The translations under genes were made by a program, and so were the position numbers. A stretch of 64,000 nt of DNA from Nematopogon swammerdamellus (Eukaryota > Arthropoda > Insecta > Lepidoptera > Adelidae). Positions 11,100 to 22,883 of the stretch are shown one piece after another. Location of the stretch: assembly GCA_946902875.1 (NCBI GenBank), contig OX336349.1, forward strand, positions 9,509,891 through 9,573,890, written 5' to 3'. Below the pieces are notes generated by a model. That model worked only from the letters and a program-made list of their open reading frames with translations. It was not told the DNA's origin and ran no database searches. Within the stretch, counting starts at the first letter, position 1. The number at the start of each line of letters is the position of its first letter.

Positions 11100-11540
11100 T
11101 TTCATTACATGACAAAATATAAAAAGATCGGCCAAGTACGAGTCGGAACCGCGCACCGAGGTTTCCGTTTCCTTACCAGTACGGAAGCCTTTTACTAGCC
11201 TACTTCGTCCGTCTGTCCGTCCGTCCTGTTGTTATACTTCAGAGTTTGCACTATAATCACACCTAGTTTGACGCTTGTATGTCTTACCGTTTTTACGATA
11301 GAGCAAAAGCAAAAAACTAAAAAAAAACACGAACCTTTTCTCTAGGGGACCCCCCCTAATTTAATACTTTTCGTTTTGTTTTATATTTGTTAGTATATCC
11401 GCCATAATAATACATATTCAGTGAAAATTTCAACCGGCTACCTATTATTATTTTTTACTTAATTATTTATTTTTAAACGAAAAGATTTTTTTTTAAATAA
11501 TACACATGATCGTTTACGGTACATTGCACCGCACCTGGAG
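11100..11540. repeat. dispersed repeat B, degenerate long copy
   Basis: GATCGGCCAAGTACGAGTCG, the typical inner end of family B, is followed by GTCCGTCTGTCCGTCCGTCC and a stretch matching the middle of the 23.7-kb copy. Confidence 0.65.
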
Positions 11541-12150
11541 TTTCTAAGCATAATTGAGAACAAAACAAAAAATAAATTTAAATTTCTCATTCTTGAACAA
11601 ATTGTGTGCTGGCTCCTTTCTGCATAGCTACATCACAATTGTAGAGGCTGGTTCACTGGTTTGCCGTTGTTGGTTGTTGCCTCGTGCTGCGCGCGCGTCG
11701 CCTCCGGAGTCCGGAAGGCGTGCTCGCTGCGCGTGCTCGCTCGACGAGCGACATGCGCCGGCGCGTCATTAGTTTAATGCGTCTATGACCATGTTACTGT
11801 GGTAATGGCTTAAGTATTCTGTGGTAATGGCGTGTGAGCGTTTGTACATTGTGATTGTCAATTGGTCATGTTTGGCCAGCAGCGTCGTCTCACGTCTTGA
11901 CTGTTGACATTGTATATTTGGTGCATTTTACTCAGAACAATATTGAAATTTATTACCGGGTGTAGTCCTTTATCTAGTGTTTTTTTTTTGTATTGCAAAC
12001 AATACATTTTTCATTTAATTTCATGCAGAAATATGTCTGAAATTAACAACATTGTTCACAAAATATTGTCTGGTTTATCTAAGGCTAAAATTAACTCCAT
12101 TGTGAAAGATAGGTAAATCGACGCCGTCGTGCGACAGTCAGTCAGTCAGT
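11541..12150. other. intergenic DNA with a small CpG-rich patch
   Basis: A CpG-rich segment at about 11680-11770 sits in AT-rich sequence. No convincing gene. Confidence 0.35.
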
Positions 12151-12300
12151 GAGGCAGTCAGCGTGTAAGCGTCCACTGCTGGACATACGCCTCTCCAATT
12201 TTCCTCCAGTCCTCCCGGCCTTCAGCGATACGGAACCACTGCTTTCTGCCGACGTACTTGATGTCGTCGTCCGTGAGACGCTGGACGCAAAACAGCTAAC
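12150..12300 (-). repeat. RTE-type LINE relic
   Basis: CAGTCAGTCAGTCAGTGAGG followed by GTCCACTGCTGGACATACGC and CTCTCCAA. This is the signature of the C-terminal part of lepidopteran RTE-like elements, also seen at 15340, 22060 and 26200. Confidence 0.6.
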
Positions 12301-12529
12301 ATTTACACAAACATAATGTATTTATTAGTAGGTAACTGTCATTCAGTTGATTGTGTTGCACAACGGTACCACCGATTAATTTACATATAATATGTAAGTT
12401 TATTATATACATATATATGCTTATTAAAGTATCTATGTAGTATTCGTACGTAGTTTATCATACATATTTCTTTAATCTAACACATTTTCACAAACTATTC
12501 TTGTTCGCCTGCATGTACTTCTCCCACAT

Positions 12530-12660
12530 CCCAAAGGTTAGTTAGAATAGAATGCCTCGCGGCATTAAGCTCGCCTGTTGTACCTAATTTTGATAAATTG
12601 GTGTTCAATAAAGAATATATACATACATACATACATACATATACATATAAATAGTAGGTT
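12530..12660 (+). repeat. LINE 3' tail with TACA microsatellite
   Basis: GAATGCCTCGCGGCATTAAG (a short palindrome) is followed by CTCGCCTGTTGTACC, a CAATAAAGAATA segment and (TACA)n. It is a non-LTR 3' end of a type widespread in Lepidoptera. Confidence 0.65.
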
Positions 12661-12939
12661 ATTGAAATAATAAACACAATCTTTCGCTCCTTCAAAGTCT
12701 TAGCTTGAATTTCACAACCTCCGGTTACTCAATTAATATTTATCTGTCGGTTAAAGCAGCTAAGTTGAAACTTCATCTATCATCATGAAACATTTCGAGT
12801 TTATAAGTGGCATTGTGCGTGACTATAAATTAGAATTTATAATTTTTAATTTTCGTCATTTTCCTTATCATTTACTATTCGCATATTATAAACATTTAAT
12901 TAGTTATCTCAGGCAGCTAAAAAATTATTTAAAACTTTT

Positions 12940-13100
12940 CCCGCCATAATAAGACGCGCCCGAGCATGCCTACAATTAAGTATGTGAGGGGCAGATCGTG
13001 GGAAACTTGCGCAGCACATGCGCATGCGCCACGCACCATGTACGCACCTGCTTCTGCTCTTTCACATACACACACGCATTTGTTTAATCATCACATCATG
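12940..13100 (+). promoter_or_regulatory. candidate Notch-responsive island I
   Basis: CGTGGGAA (12997-13004), a high-affinity Su(H) site, lies 41 bp from a reverse proneural E-box GCAGGTG (CACCTGC at 13045-13051) in a small GC-rich island. The enhancer role is inferred from motif pairing only. Confidence 0.4.
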
Positions 13101-13109
13101 CACACTTCA

Positions 13110-14740
13110 TGCTAAGGAAAGTCTGAAACGTGCTCATATAAGCTCGAATGTGAAAATAGGAAGATACATATTTTAACATTGAAAATGTTTTTTCGATTGC
13201 GTTGGTAGGGCACCCATTTCAAGGAAAAGTGCGACATCGCCCTGGTGTCGTGAATTTTACAGCTACGTGGATGAATGGGGAGTCAAAAGATGCGTCTCGG
13301 CGAGGGCTACAATATGGCATATTGGCAATTTTCCAAAATATTTTTTTTTTGGAAAAGTCAAAAACTTTTTTCAATAAATAAAAAAATGTCGAAAAATTAC
13401 GTGATTTTTTTATGTCTTCTCTGATTGAATCGGCGATTTCTCGAAAACGAAAAACCATATCGAAAAAATGAAAAAAATACCTCGGGGTATTGAGTTGGGC
13501 TACAATTTGCAAAAAACGGGACCTCGCTATCTCTCACGGTCTAGGCTGTAGCTTATCCTTTATGCGGCGGAATTTTGAATACCGCGGGAGGTATGTGCGG
13601 CGCGCAGCTAATCTGAGTATAGTAGCATTAAAGTTTATGATTTTTACATATAAATATAATGTTTTGGAATATTATGATTAAATATAAATTTAATTAACTT
13701 TTTAACCTAACCTATATAATATGTTTATATTTGATATTTATTAATTTGTTACTTTAGTTAGAAATAATGTCAAGCTTATCTCTTTTTCTATCTAAATTTT
13801 AGTTTCCATTTTTAAAGCTGCTTGTGTTTTTGAATAATAATAAAAAATATATACATGTAATACTTTTTTTTTAATTTGTTGAGTTCATTTTCAATGTACC
13901 TCGAAGGTCGTGTAATGCACGAGATCTGTGAATTTTTCTGTATGTCTCTCTCATACAGTCTTCCCATTCTTATTAATAATCTGTGGATTATTATAATCTG
14001 TGGTATGCACAGGCCACATTTACTTGGTATTTGAAATAATTATAAGTAGATTGTCGTTCGAAACAAATCACTCTTAAAATACACTTGCTTTTGATTATGT
14101 AAACAAACATTCGAGTCGGTACTTGACATGATATAAATATATATGAGCGTATAGATCATACCTAGATTTCTTCCTGTATTGTGTTATTTTTAGGAAAATA
14201 TATGAAAAAGTTTCTGGATCTACGTGCTTCATTTAATAGTAGAAAAGCAGAAGTCTAGTCGTGAAGCAAGAATATAATCATCATATCTAAAATTACAAAC
14301 AAACTTTTCTTAGAGCAACTATGAAGTACTTTCACTATTCATCAGCTAGGATTAGGTTTTCTGTTGAAAAGAATCTATAGGCACCGAAGTTCACTATCTT
14401 TTATTTAACTATATTTTTGCACGTCCGGACCGAATATTTATTGAACTAACCAAAAACACTCGCATCGTTCCATCCAACCTCAGTCAGAGCAGGGAAGGAC
14501 ATAAGACCAGTCTTCCCTGTCCTTCCATGATCTGAGGTTTCATTTAATTTCATTAGCCTTTCTTAGTTGCTGAACGTTTGCAGAAAAATACAAAGCTCTA
14601 GGCAAAAAAGCTTGTCAACTTAAATCCTAATAAAATAAAAATGTCTAAATATCTATCTTACAAGATTCTAAAAAAATTCATACATTAGTTATTTAATCTT
14701 TAAGGAGTCATACAATCCACACAAATGTCTTAACATTTTT
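13110..14740. other. intergenic DNA; short hairpin at 14476-14539
   Basis: No gene seen. A 64-nt two-step hairpin lies at 14476-14539: outer stem AACCTCAG/CTGAGGTT, inner stem CAGGGAAG/CTTCCCTG. The 13200-13570 segment is distinct and possibly an old element, but I do not recognise it. Confidence 0.35.
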
Positions 14741-14749
14741 AGTCGAATC

Positions 14750-15115
14750 CCGTTTTTTTTTTCGTTCTTTGACGCGTTTTTTTGTCGCGTCGCGCTGGTC
14801 CATCCGTATAATTTCCCCCGGCAGATGCCATATGCCGCCGCTCGGGCGTGGGAACGCAGGCGCGTACGGACATGCAACGTGTGGCGTGCGGAGAACTACA
14901 CAACACATCCCCCAGCGCTCGCCCCGTCCACACTCCACGCACGCTTCCCGCCGCGACACGAGCCGGCTGTATGTCGACAGAGAACCGGATCGACACGAGT
15001 GGAAGGTCGACGAGTGACGCGTGGATAACGTGGATGGTGGAAAGAGAGTTGACACAGACAAGTGGAAAAACGACGAGCGAAGTGTAGACAACGTGGATGG
15101 TTGATAGAGAACTAG
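14750..15115 (+). promoter_or_regulatory. candidate Notch-responsive island II
   Basis: A CpG-rich island containing CGTGGGAACG (14847-14856), an exact Su(H) site that shares 12 bases (CGTGGGAACGCA) with the bHLH promoter. It is open in several frames on both strands, as GC-rich DNA often is. None of the translations resembles a protein. Slightly diverged tandem copies of AACGTGGATGGT lie at 15028-15110. Confidence 0.35.
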
Positions 15116-15299
15116 TCAACAAGTGTACATCTTCCCAATTTAAGATTTAAATTGGGAATTCTGATAGATATAATTTGTACGTACAAAAATGACGACGCCA
15201 AAATGTATCCGAAGCCAGAGATATATTATTTCTTTATTGTTATAATATTCGTAAATAAATTGTAGAATGTCTCGATCATATTTTGTATTTCGCTATCTT

Positions 15300-15430
15300 A
15301 TATTTCCGCTCTTCTCATCCATCCATGAGAAGAGCGGAAGACCGCGTGTAGTGGCGTGCCTTGGGAGAGGCCTATGTCCAGCAGTGGATCGATACAGGCT
15401 GATGATGATGATGATGATGATGATCTTATA
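15300..15430 (+). repeat. RTE-type LINE 3' end with GAT tail
   Basis: GTAGTGGCGTGCCTTGGGAG, then GGCCTATGTCCAGCAGTGGA, then (GAT)n. It is preceded by a perfect 15-bp hairpin stem (15304-15339, TTCCGCTCTTCTCAT). Confidence 0.75.
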
Positions 15431-15839
15431 TTTATGTGATATTTTCAAAAATACTCAAGTAAAGTACTGATAATTTTGATTTGATCAACTAAGATAATAT
15501 CTTATTTTTCAAGACCAGTCAATCTAACATATCGATCCCTGTTAAGTACTATGGTGAGGGAAGGAATACAAATAAAATATGCATGAACATACGTGCAATG
15601 AGAACCTGTTGAATTTCTTCAAATATAGTAGAGTTACATTTCAAGATAGTGGTAACATCACCAAGTTTCCATATACTCGTACATGTAACTGAAGGTAACA
15701 ACAATACGAAGTAAATACCTAATGTAGTCAATGGCCACAAAATTAAGTTATCTATAATGAATAGAAAAAAATAAAGGTTTAGTAAGTAGACAATTTCAAG
15801 ACTAGATTATTCAGATACTTACCCATCGTCTCGGCATTC

Positions 15840-16180
15840 AATTCAACCATACGTACATTCAACCCCAGCCCCTTCAACGTGCGTTAATGTAATACGTCAC
15901 TTAAGATTTTTTTCTTCCCCTACAAAATGTGTTCGTCTCGCCCCACGTCCTATCTCCGCCTTCGATAGCGTCATACATATCGCATAATGAAGAGAAAAAA
16001 AAAGAATAAGGGGCAAGCGACCAACTGGCGCGCGCGATCGTGGGAACGAACCAACTTTTCAAATATAGAACGTCTTGACAAAAGGTGCAATTCCTCCTTT
16101 TTTTCTTGATCCGTAGTTTTTGTAGTATTTTTTTAGTTAATGGCATTTTGTTGATGTACAGTACACGCGGCCTCATGCAT
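15840..16180 (+). promoter_or_regulatory. candidate Notch-responsive island III
   Basis: Contains the Su(H) site CGTGGGAA (16039-16046) embedded in CGCGATCGTGGGAACG (16033-16048). That 16-mer is identical to the reverse complement of 56677-56692 in the bHLH promoter. No paired second site and no RCAGSTG E-box nearby. Confidence 0.4.
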
Positions 16181-16750
16181 TTTGGAGATCCGCTCTGGGC
16201 CTCAGATTAATAAAGGTTATTGGTGTCGGTTGAGTATGTGTATCTAATAAATGTGTATGTATTAGCTGGCATGTGTTGGGTGTTTGGTGATGTTCGGCCT
16301 TCGGCTAGCGCATTTTACTTTTATAGACGGCGCGGCGTAATGAAATTATTTTCGTTGCTTATTATAAAGCAGGCAAGGGGTTGTATTTGTTGTATATTAT
16401 TGTAGTCTCTTCACTACTGACCTCGAATACAACAGTACATTTTCCACAACCGTTTTATTTGTAAAGTTGTGAAGAGAGGTCGGTCAGGCACTCTCTAGTA
16501 CTGCACTACTCAGAAAATAGAATACAATTTATGTTTGTTTAATCTAAAGTAATTTTGATAATTTATTATTATAATATAAGTAATATTATTTAAGATTTTG
16601 ATGATTTATCTAGGTCTCCTTTGAATGTTAATTTGTGTGAAGAAAACAACAATTTTCAGAAAAAGCGTTCACTGAAATTGTTAAAATAGTTAGTTTTAAT
16701 AGATTTTGTTTAAAATAAATACTTGACATAATTTTATTACATCAGTATCC
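16181..16750. other. intergenic DNA
   Basis: AT-rich apart from a GC patch at 16270-16350; nothing recognisable. Confidence 0.35.
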
Positions 16751-16880
16751 TAGTTTTTTTAAGATTCTGTAGCCTGTGTCGCTGCTAAAAATCAGTCAGG
16801 TGTCTATCCGTCTGTCCGTCCGTAAGACCGTCTAGTCTGTCTGATGGCTACGGAATTCTGCTACGTAGCTCAGTGTGAAC
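16750..16880 (+). repeat. dispersed repeat B, fragment
   Basis: A stretch with TTTTTTTAAGATTCTGTAGCC, GTCTATCCGTCTGTCCGTCC and GGCTACGGAATTCTG, similar to the outer part of family B. Confidence 0.5.
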
Positions 16881-17059
16881 AACGATCGAAACAAAAAAAG
16901 TTTTTTTATACCGTCTTCCTACCAGAGCAAAGCTGTTCTAACTTTACGAAAAACTTGAAAGCACCAATGCTAGTAATTAGTGCTAGTTGGCTAATGAACT
17001 GCTTTGGTCTCACATTAGACAATATTCATACCTACATTGAAAATAGTCCCAAATAATGA

Positions 17060-17290
17060 CATACCTACCTATCCAATTCATCCATCACACTTCAGCCGAG
17101 ATACGTTCACGTCTTACAAAAATCTAACCCCACGCCACGCCGAACCCCAACACAAGGGCCGGGTCTGGTCACTACATCTGCCCTTTCAAAGGAACGAATT
17201 TATTGTGCGTATCACGATTTTTTCTATAGCCCTATACAAGGTATTGTGACTCATGTGCGCGGTCCGTGGGAATCGTTCCTCGTCTTGCGT
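17060..17290 (+). promoter_or_regulatory. candidate Notch-responsive island IV
   Basis: Holds CGTGGGAA at 17265-17272 in a GC-richer segment. It is the fourth exact site in 4.3 kb, all on the same strand. No partner E-box seen. Confidence 0.3.
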
Positions 17291-17965
17291 AATTCTTTGG
17301 TTTTTCTCTGCCATGTGCGGTTGAAAAAAACTGCAATTATTTATTCGCTTTGTAAGATAGGGGAGTTCTGACTCGTGTGAACGTGACCTAACAATACTGT
17401 AGAATCAATGTGCTTCCTTATGATAACTTGCCTTACCTTTAATGGCGGTCTTTCGTTTTTTCGTGAAATTTAAACTATAAATGTTACAGTTAATGAAATA
17501 TTTTCGATTTATGGAATTTTAATAAACAAACCATTTTTGATAAGTACAAGTTCCGCAAACTGGTTGAAGCAAAATAATGTTAAAATCTAATGGAAAAAGC
17601 TCTATAATCCAATGCCAAATTGGTAGAGCTTTCGCAACGTTTCGACTCGTTTTAAAGTCTTTTAACTTCTTGAAGTAGATTGTCGTGTTTAATAGTGTTA
17701 CGCGTGGCCTTTCAAATTATTGTATGAAAATGATAATCGTAGTATTTAAACCGTTGCGATCCTAGTATGAGTAGGTAGGTACTGTATTTGGTTGGAGGCG
17801 CGAATGAAATTATTTCTGATTCCATGTAGGTACTTGTTGCTATGAGTATTGATAGTAATATGGAAACGTAGCTTCACTATCAATTTAGATTTATTCCATT
17901 TATGAATGCTAATAAATTATCTTGAATTCTCACGTTTTTAACTCTTTTGCTAGTACCTACTTACA
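17291..17965. other. intergenic DNA
   Basis: AT-rich; one TTCTCACG at 17937-17944. Nothing else. Confidence 0.35.
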
Positions 17966-18060
17966 TTCCACTATATTAATCAAATCTCAAACATCCAAAG
18001 GTTGACTGTAACAAATCTCTCTAAGGGATAAGTCCGCCTTTGCACCTTATTAAAGGTTCT
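17966..18060 (+). repeat. LINE 3'-tail relic
   Basis: CACTATATTAATC, then CAAAGGTTGACTGTAAC, GGGATAAGTCCGCCTTTGCA. The same tail lies at 34468-34560, directly beside the large LINE. Confidence 0.65.
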
Positions 18061-18399
18061 AATGTGCTTGTTACTGTTAAATGTTTCTTGGAGGGTCCTC
18101 AACTTTTATTAATAGGAGTCGCAAAAATTTGGTTGAAAATAAAAATATTCTTTAATAGGTCGAGTAGTACATCGACGGAAAGATCTTTTAAAGCCAAGAT
18201 TAGTAATATTTTTTGCAAAACAATATGTTTCATTTTAGTTAAGTATAGTAAGAAATGTGTAGGTACCATTTTCTCTGTCCGAGGGGATTATTTTAAAACG
18301 AAATGCTCAATTAATCTAAAAACAAATATTGAAGTATTCCATTTAGTGCTTACACAAAGAAAACTATTTGGAAGTTTGTATACGGTTATTGAGAAAACT

Positions 18400-18560
18400 G
18401 CATTCTCCTTAAACTCCCAGAAACGTGTCCATCCGGGCGCGGAGAGCGCGGCGGCGCGGCTGCGCGGGGTGCGCCGCGGGAGCCACAGAATTTTATTACG
18501 CACGCACTCGCTATGCGTGCGAAAAGGGAATAGCTACGGAACCCTCTGCATGTGAACCAG
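18400..18560. repeat. dispersed repeat B, CpG-rich fragment
   Basis: Ends in AATAGCTACGGAACCCTCTG after a CpG-rich core, matching the 6636-6772 copy. The long + strand frame across 18040-18555 reads through it and is not a gene. Confidence 0.6.
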
Positions 18561-19730
18561 GCTTTTTAATTATAATATTGAAATAAATTTAGATTTTTCG
18601 AACACTATCAAGTGCTAAGCTCGACACCTCGATAATAATATATGCAAATCGATAATAATTTTATTTTTTAATTAGTTATATTTGTCTTTAAATTTTGTTT
18701 GATAGGTAGTTATAGTTTATTTCATAATTTTAATTTATAAATTGTGAATAATATTATAACATGAAAATAAATGATATTTCCTAAATAATTTAATTGAAAA
18801 TGTATATTTATTTTTGAAAATTGCATAATAAATATTATTGATTTGCAGACCAGCTAATATCGCAACAAACAATCATACTAGGCACGCAATCATACTAGGC
18901 TACTAGGCACGCGGTCAGTTATCTATTGTAATTGATCTAAGTAATATTTCGGCGCGCGGAACAATTCGGTTTGTATGACAGCCACATTTTAGTGTAATCG
19001 GAACTGAATTTTACTTTGCCTATCCTGTGTCATGTATAGTTAATTGTACTAAGGTTCATAGAATTCGGGTGATTGATTTAAGAGTTATGGAGGAACATAA
19101 ATACATACATACAGAAAAGATTTCAAGAGTTTTAGTATCATACATAGAGTCTAAAGACGCAGTATCTCATAAAACAAAGTAACTTACTCCATGATCATCC
19201 TTTACAGATGTATTATTAGTATTGATTGATTGATTGATATTGATTATTACAGTAGTACATATTACCACGCATCCTAATAAATAAATCGAAGTTCTACGGA
19301 AGACCGTGTAACGTACGTCAATATATGAATATTATTATAGCTCGAGAACCATTGTTTCGATTTACATACGGCTTTCACTGTTACAGTCTATCACTTCTCA
19401 AGATGGTATTAAGCTATAAATCATAACGCTACGTCATCGGCGGCCTGAGCTGTGAGCAAACAGTCACGCGAAGCGAAGCCGCGGGCGAAAGCTAGTTTTA
19501 CATATTTTCTAGTCTATAGTCTACATAGTCTACATAGTCTATACATACAGATTATGCTCTGCCTAATAAATAAACTAGATATCACATTAAAAAAAAATAC
19601 CTCTTTGATTGAGGTCACAGTACCTACCATCGAACTACAATATAAAGAAGAAGGAAACCGAAAAACTAACAAAATATCACGCGTTGAAAATTGAAGTTGT
19701 GAAGTTAAACATTAAAAAATCGAATACTAC
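18561..19730. other. intergenic DNA with repeat ends
   Basis: AT-rich. It contains a (TTGA)n tract near 19223 and, at 19470-19500, GCGAAGCCGCGGGCGAAAGC, the end of a common dispersed element. No gene seen. Confidence 0.35.
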
Positions 19731-19734
19731 GTGA

Positions 19735-19940
19735 ATAGCAACAGAAAATGATAGATCGGAGGCTGAGCCGTGCGATGGCGATGGCGGTGGTCGTGCAGAG
19801 ATATTCTGCGGGTCGAGTAGCGCGCGCGCGCAGCACGAGCACGACACGACGCGACGCGCACGCGCACACCACGCGCGCGGGACGTGCCTCATATATAGTG
19901 CTACGGCTGACTACGCGGCCCTTCTCTTAGCTCTGCCCGC
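19735..19940. other. CpG-rich island of unknown role
   Basis: Alternating GCGCGC and CACGAC sequence with a TATA-like CATATATAG at about 19888. It could be a promoter of an unannotated transcript or part of a repeat. No coding signal. Confidence 0.3.
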
Positions 19941-21575
19941 TGGAAATCCTATTACTTTAAGTGAGCTAAACTTGTATATATATGTATATATACAATTGGT
20001 TTCTCAGAAACGGCTCTAACGATTTGGATGAAATTTAGTATATAGATAATGTTATTTTTTTAAGTTTATCTATATAGGTGTAGACGCGGTCGCCCAGGTA
20101 TTAATGTTAATAAGAAACAACAGCTTAAAAAATCGTTATACCTACATGCGTTTAAAATATTTCTAATATTAAAAGAGATTAATTTTTAACACTCGCAGTT
20201 CTTTTAATCTCAACTATTTTAATATAAATTCCGTCACAAAATCTATATAACAGAAAACATTTATTACTTTGTTCGAAATAATAAAAACGAAGTACCCACC
20301 TATAACCTGGAGATCTTAGAAAAATAAATTGGTTGACGACTTTTTGTCCATCTTTTAGCTGGCATGGCAACTCTCTGAGCGTGGTTTCGCGAGGAGAGGC
20401 GTTATTGGCTGTGTCCAATCTTCCGATTGACCTTTTGGAATGCTCCGACCAGCCATATCACCTCCGAGAAGCCATAACGGATACTTACCTTTGGATTGCT
20501 GGCTATACTGTACTAGATGAGAACACAACCGAGGCTGCTATGCGGCCATCTTACATCCAGTGCATTATGTAATTAGTACAGTGCATTATGTAATTGGTTT
20601 AGGTATCTTAAATTCATCATTATACACGGTGTTACATTTTATATAGGTGATAGATAATTGTTTTGTTTCACTGAACTGAAACTGACTCTATATATGAACA
20701 ATGAACAATTTTTGACACAACTTTTATTTTTCGAATGGAAAAATGTTTTTCTTATTTTCGAAACTTTCTACACACACAAAGAAACATTTCTGTATATAAA
20801 AATTCGTAAAACAAAAGTTGTTCCGTTTTAGGCATAAGCCGAGCAGCCGGTGGATAGCCGGTGGTTTCAGGCGAGAATCTACCAATTTCTGATACTACCA
20901 CTTTATCTAAGACTATTAATGTAACATATTGTATGTGCATGCATACAATACAAAACCGTTATTATACGTATATACCTATATTATTTTTATATTGGATATG
21001 GTACCCGAGATACGCTCAGATGGTCACTATCCGTTAGGAACTCAAGTCAATTCTAGCCTGACCTTTTGCAGTCCTTACCAGCTCGTGAATAGTAATTGAT
21101 GCAAAAAGATTTCGAATAAAATGTGCATTAGCATTTTTTAATACCACACAGTTCCAAGACTGAACTCACGCGCAGCGTAGCCCGTACAGCGGTCGTAATA
21201 ATTACTATCGATTGCATTGAATTTTTTTATTGTATCAATTTATTTGATGTTCACAATGTGGATAGATACATAGAGAAATTAGCTCAATGGATAGATATAT
21301 ACTTCAGAAAAAGAAAACCAAAATCTTAGACATAATGATCCGCAACCATAGCTTGCGCGAGCAGTTGTAACTCATATGAGTAACTGGTAGGTATTACTTA
21401 AGTGTATTGGAAATATTAAGCATTCTAGAAAGGCATAGCCGTATATACCTTAAAACACAGCTAGGTCACCAAGCTGCAATCTCAAAGAGATATTTTTCAA
21501 TATTATTTTCACTTTTTAAAATAAACGAATTTGCCATTTTACATATGCTCTTCCAGATTAAGATACCAGTACCCA
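19941..21575. other. intergenic DNA; relic shared with 47.3 kb
   Basis: The 20440-20500 stretch (GACCAGCCATATCACCTCCG) is similar to 47310-47360, so it is a dispersed repeat. The 79-codon + strand frame over it is likely an old element fragment. The rest shows nothing. Confidence 0.4.
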
Positions 21576-21579
21576 TATC

Positions 21580-21753
21580 ACGAGATTTAACCTACACCGC
21601 GTACTACGCTACGCAGCATTCTCTGCATCATTTTGTATGGAGAAACGGAGCAGCGCCTCTAGTGATAGATTTGCGAACTTCGTTTCTCCATACAAAATGA
21701 TGCGGAGAACACGGCGCGGCGTAGCGTAGTACGACGTGTAGGTTAAATCTCGT
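21580..21753. mobile_element. foldback MITE, 174 bp
   Basis: Ends ACGAGATTTAACCTACAC and GTGTAGGTTAAATCTCGT are exact inverted copies. The inner arms (CTACGCTACGC; ATTTTGTATGGAGAAACG) also pair, leaving a short centre. Non-coding. Confidence 0.8.
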
Positions 21754-22039
21754 ATTATAGGTACACGCCAGTATCCGACCCTTACCTACTTACGTACCTA
21801 CCTATAGATGTTGACTTCAGGGTTGATCATTTAGTAGTAGCGGGGCGTATGCATGTTCGTTCAGTCAGGGCGTATTCTGCGGTGTCACGTCGAGTATGGC
21901 AAATGGTCCATCTATAGATTTAGGTGATAATATCGTTACTCGATATTGTGCTTTCAAACTTTCAGGGTGAAACATTCTAAAATTTAACGTGAACACATGA
22001 CAAAACTTTAACGTGTATGGTAACACCTACCTAACAACT

Positions 22040-22125
22040 ACTTAAAATGACAGTCAGTCGTCAGTCAACGTTAATGCGCCCACTGCTGAGCATAAACCTC
22101 TCCAAATTGTCTCCGGTCCTCAGGT
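22040..22125 (-). repeat. RTE-type LINE relic
   Basis: GTCAGTCAACGTTAATGCGC, then CCACTGCTGAGCATAAACC and CTCTCC, the same signature as at 12150-12300. Confidence 0.55.
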
Positions 22126-22179
22126 AAATGTAACTAAAGCAATTTAGTCTTTGGATAATCAATATTTTCTTTAATTTCA

Positions 22180-22450
22180 GGCAGCTGTTGTTTTTGTCAC
22201 GACTGTATATCGGCACCCAGCGGCGCAGCGGAGCGGGGCACGCGGGGGTCTGGTGCGGGTTGCGGGGCGGGAGCGTGCCGTCTGGCCCGAGCCGAACCGT
22301 GGGAACGTGCTGGCTTTAACATGGAGCACGTGCGACCACAACGCTACTTACTCCACAAGAGCGAGCGAGACTGAGCTATACACTCTCTTATGCAACAGAG
22401 AGAGAGACAGAATGTTAACGACACGAGACGCGCTCGCGAGTCGCTAGGGC
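22180..22450 (+). promoter_or_regulatory. candidate Notch-responsive island V
   Basis: A CpG-rich island with a proneural-type E-box GCAGCTG (22181-22187), a Su(H) site CGTGGGAA (22298-22305, within CGTGGGAACG) and a CACGTG E-box (22327-22332). No coding signal is convincing. Regulatory role inferred from motif content. Confidence 0.45.
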
Positions 22451-22596
22451 AAACGCGCAACGCGTGTCAGATCTTTGAAAGTTCTAAATGTTTTGAAAAT
22501 CGAACGTTTCTGGACAACAATGTACTAAAATGTTAATTTAAGTCATAGGTATGTACTGTAGATTTCATATAGCTTCTCAATTTCTAAGAAAATCTG

Positions 22597-22883
22597 TTTT
22601 TTTTTATTGTAAGCGCAACATGTGTCTCCAAGCCACCCATAAGGTCTCTAACAACGCCCATGGACATTCGGTCGCATGTGGGGGTTGCGAATGCCATGCC
22701 GGCCTGACAGGTGCCTATTCACGCATCTCTTGAAGGACCCGAGACTGTGCTTTGGGGGAAATATGTAGGCAGGGATAGCGTTCCCGAGTTTACCGGTTCT
22801 GTGGAGGAAGGATCTGCAGAACCGATTGCTACCTACACGCATTCGCGGCAAGTCCAGAGTGTAGGGATGCAATCCCTGCCCTT
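22597..22883 (-). mobile_element. LINE 3' end, 5'-truncated (same family as 32.9-34.5 kb)
   Basis: The minus-strand translation matches the last 70 or so residues of the LINE reverse transcriptase at 32993-34474 (HPYTLDLPRMR, RTGKLGNAIPAYIFPP, SGRHGIRNP). It ends in an A tail, seen as the T run at about 22600. It diverges in several residues from the larger copy, so it is an older, dead insertion. Confidence 0.85.
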
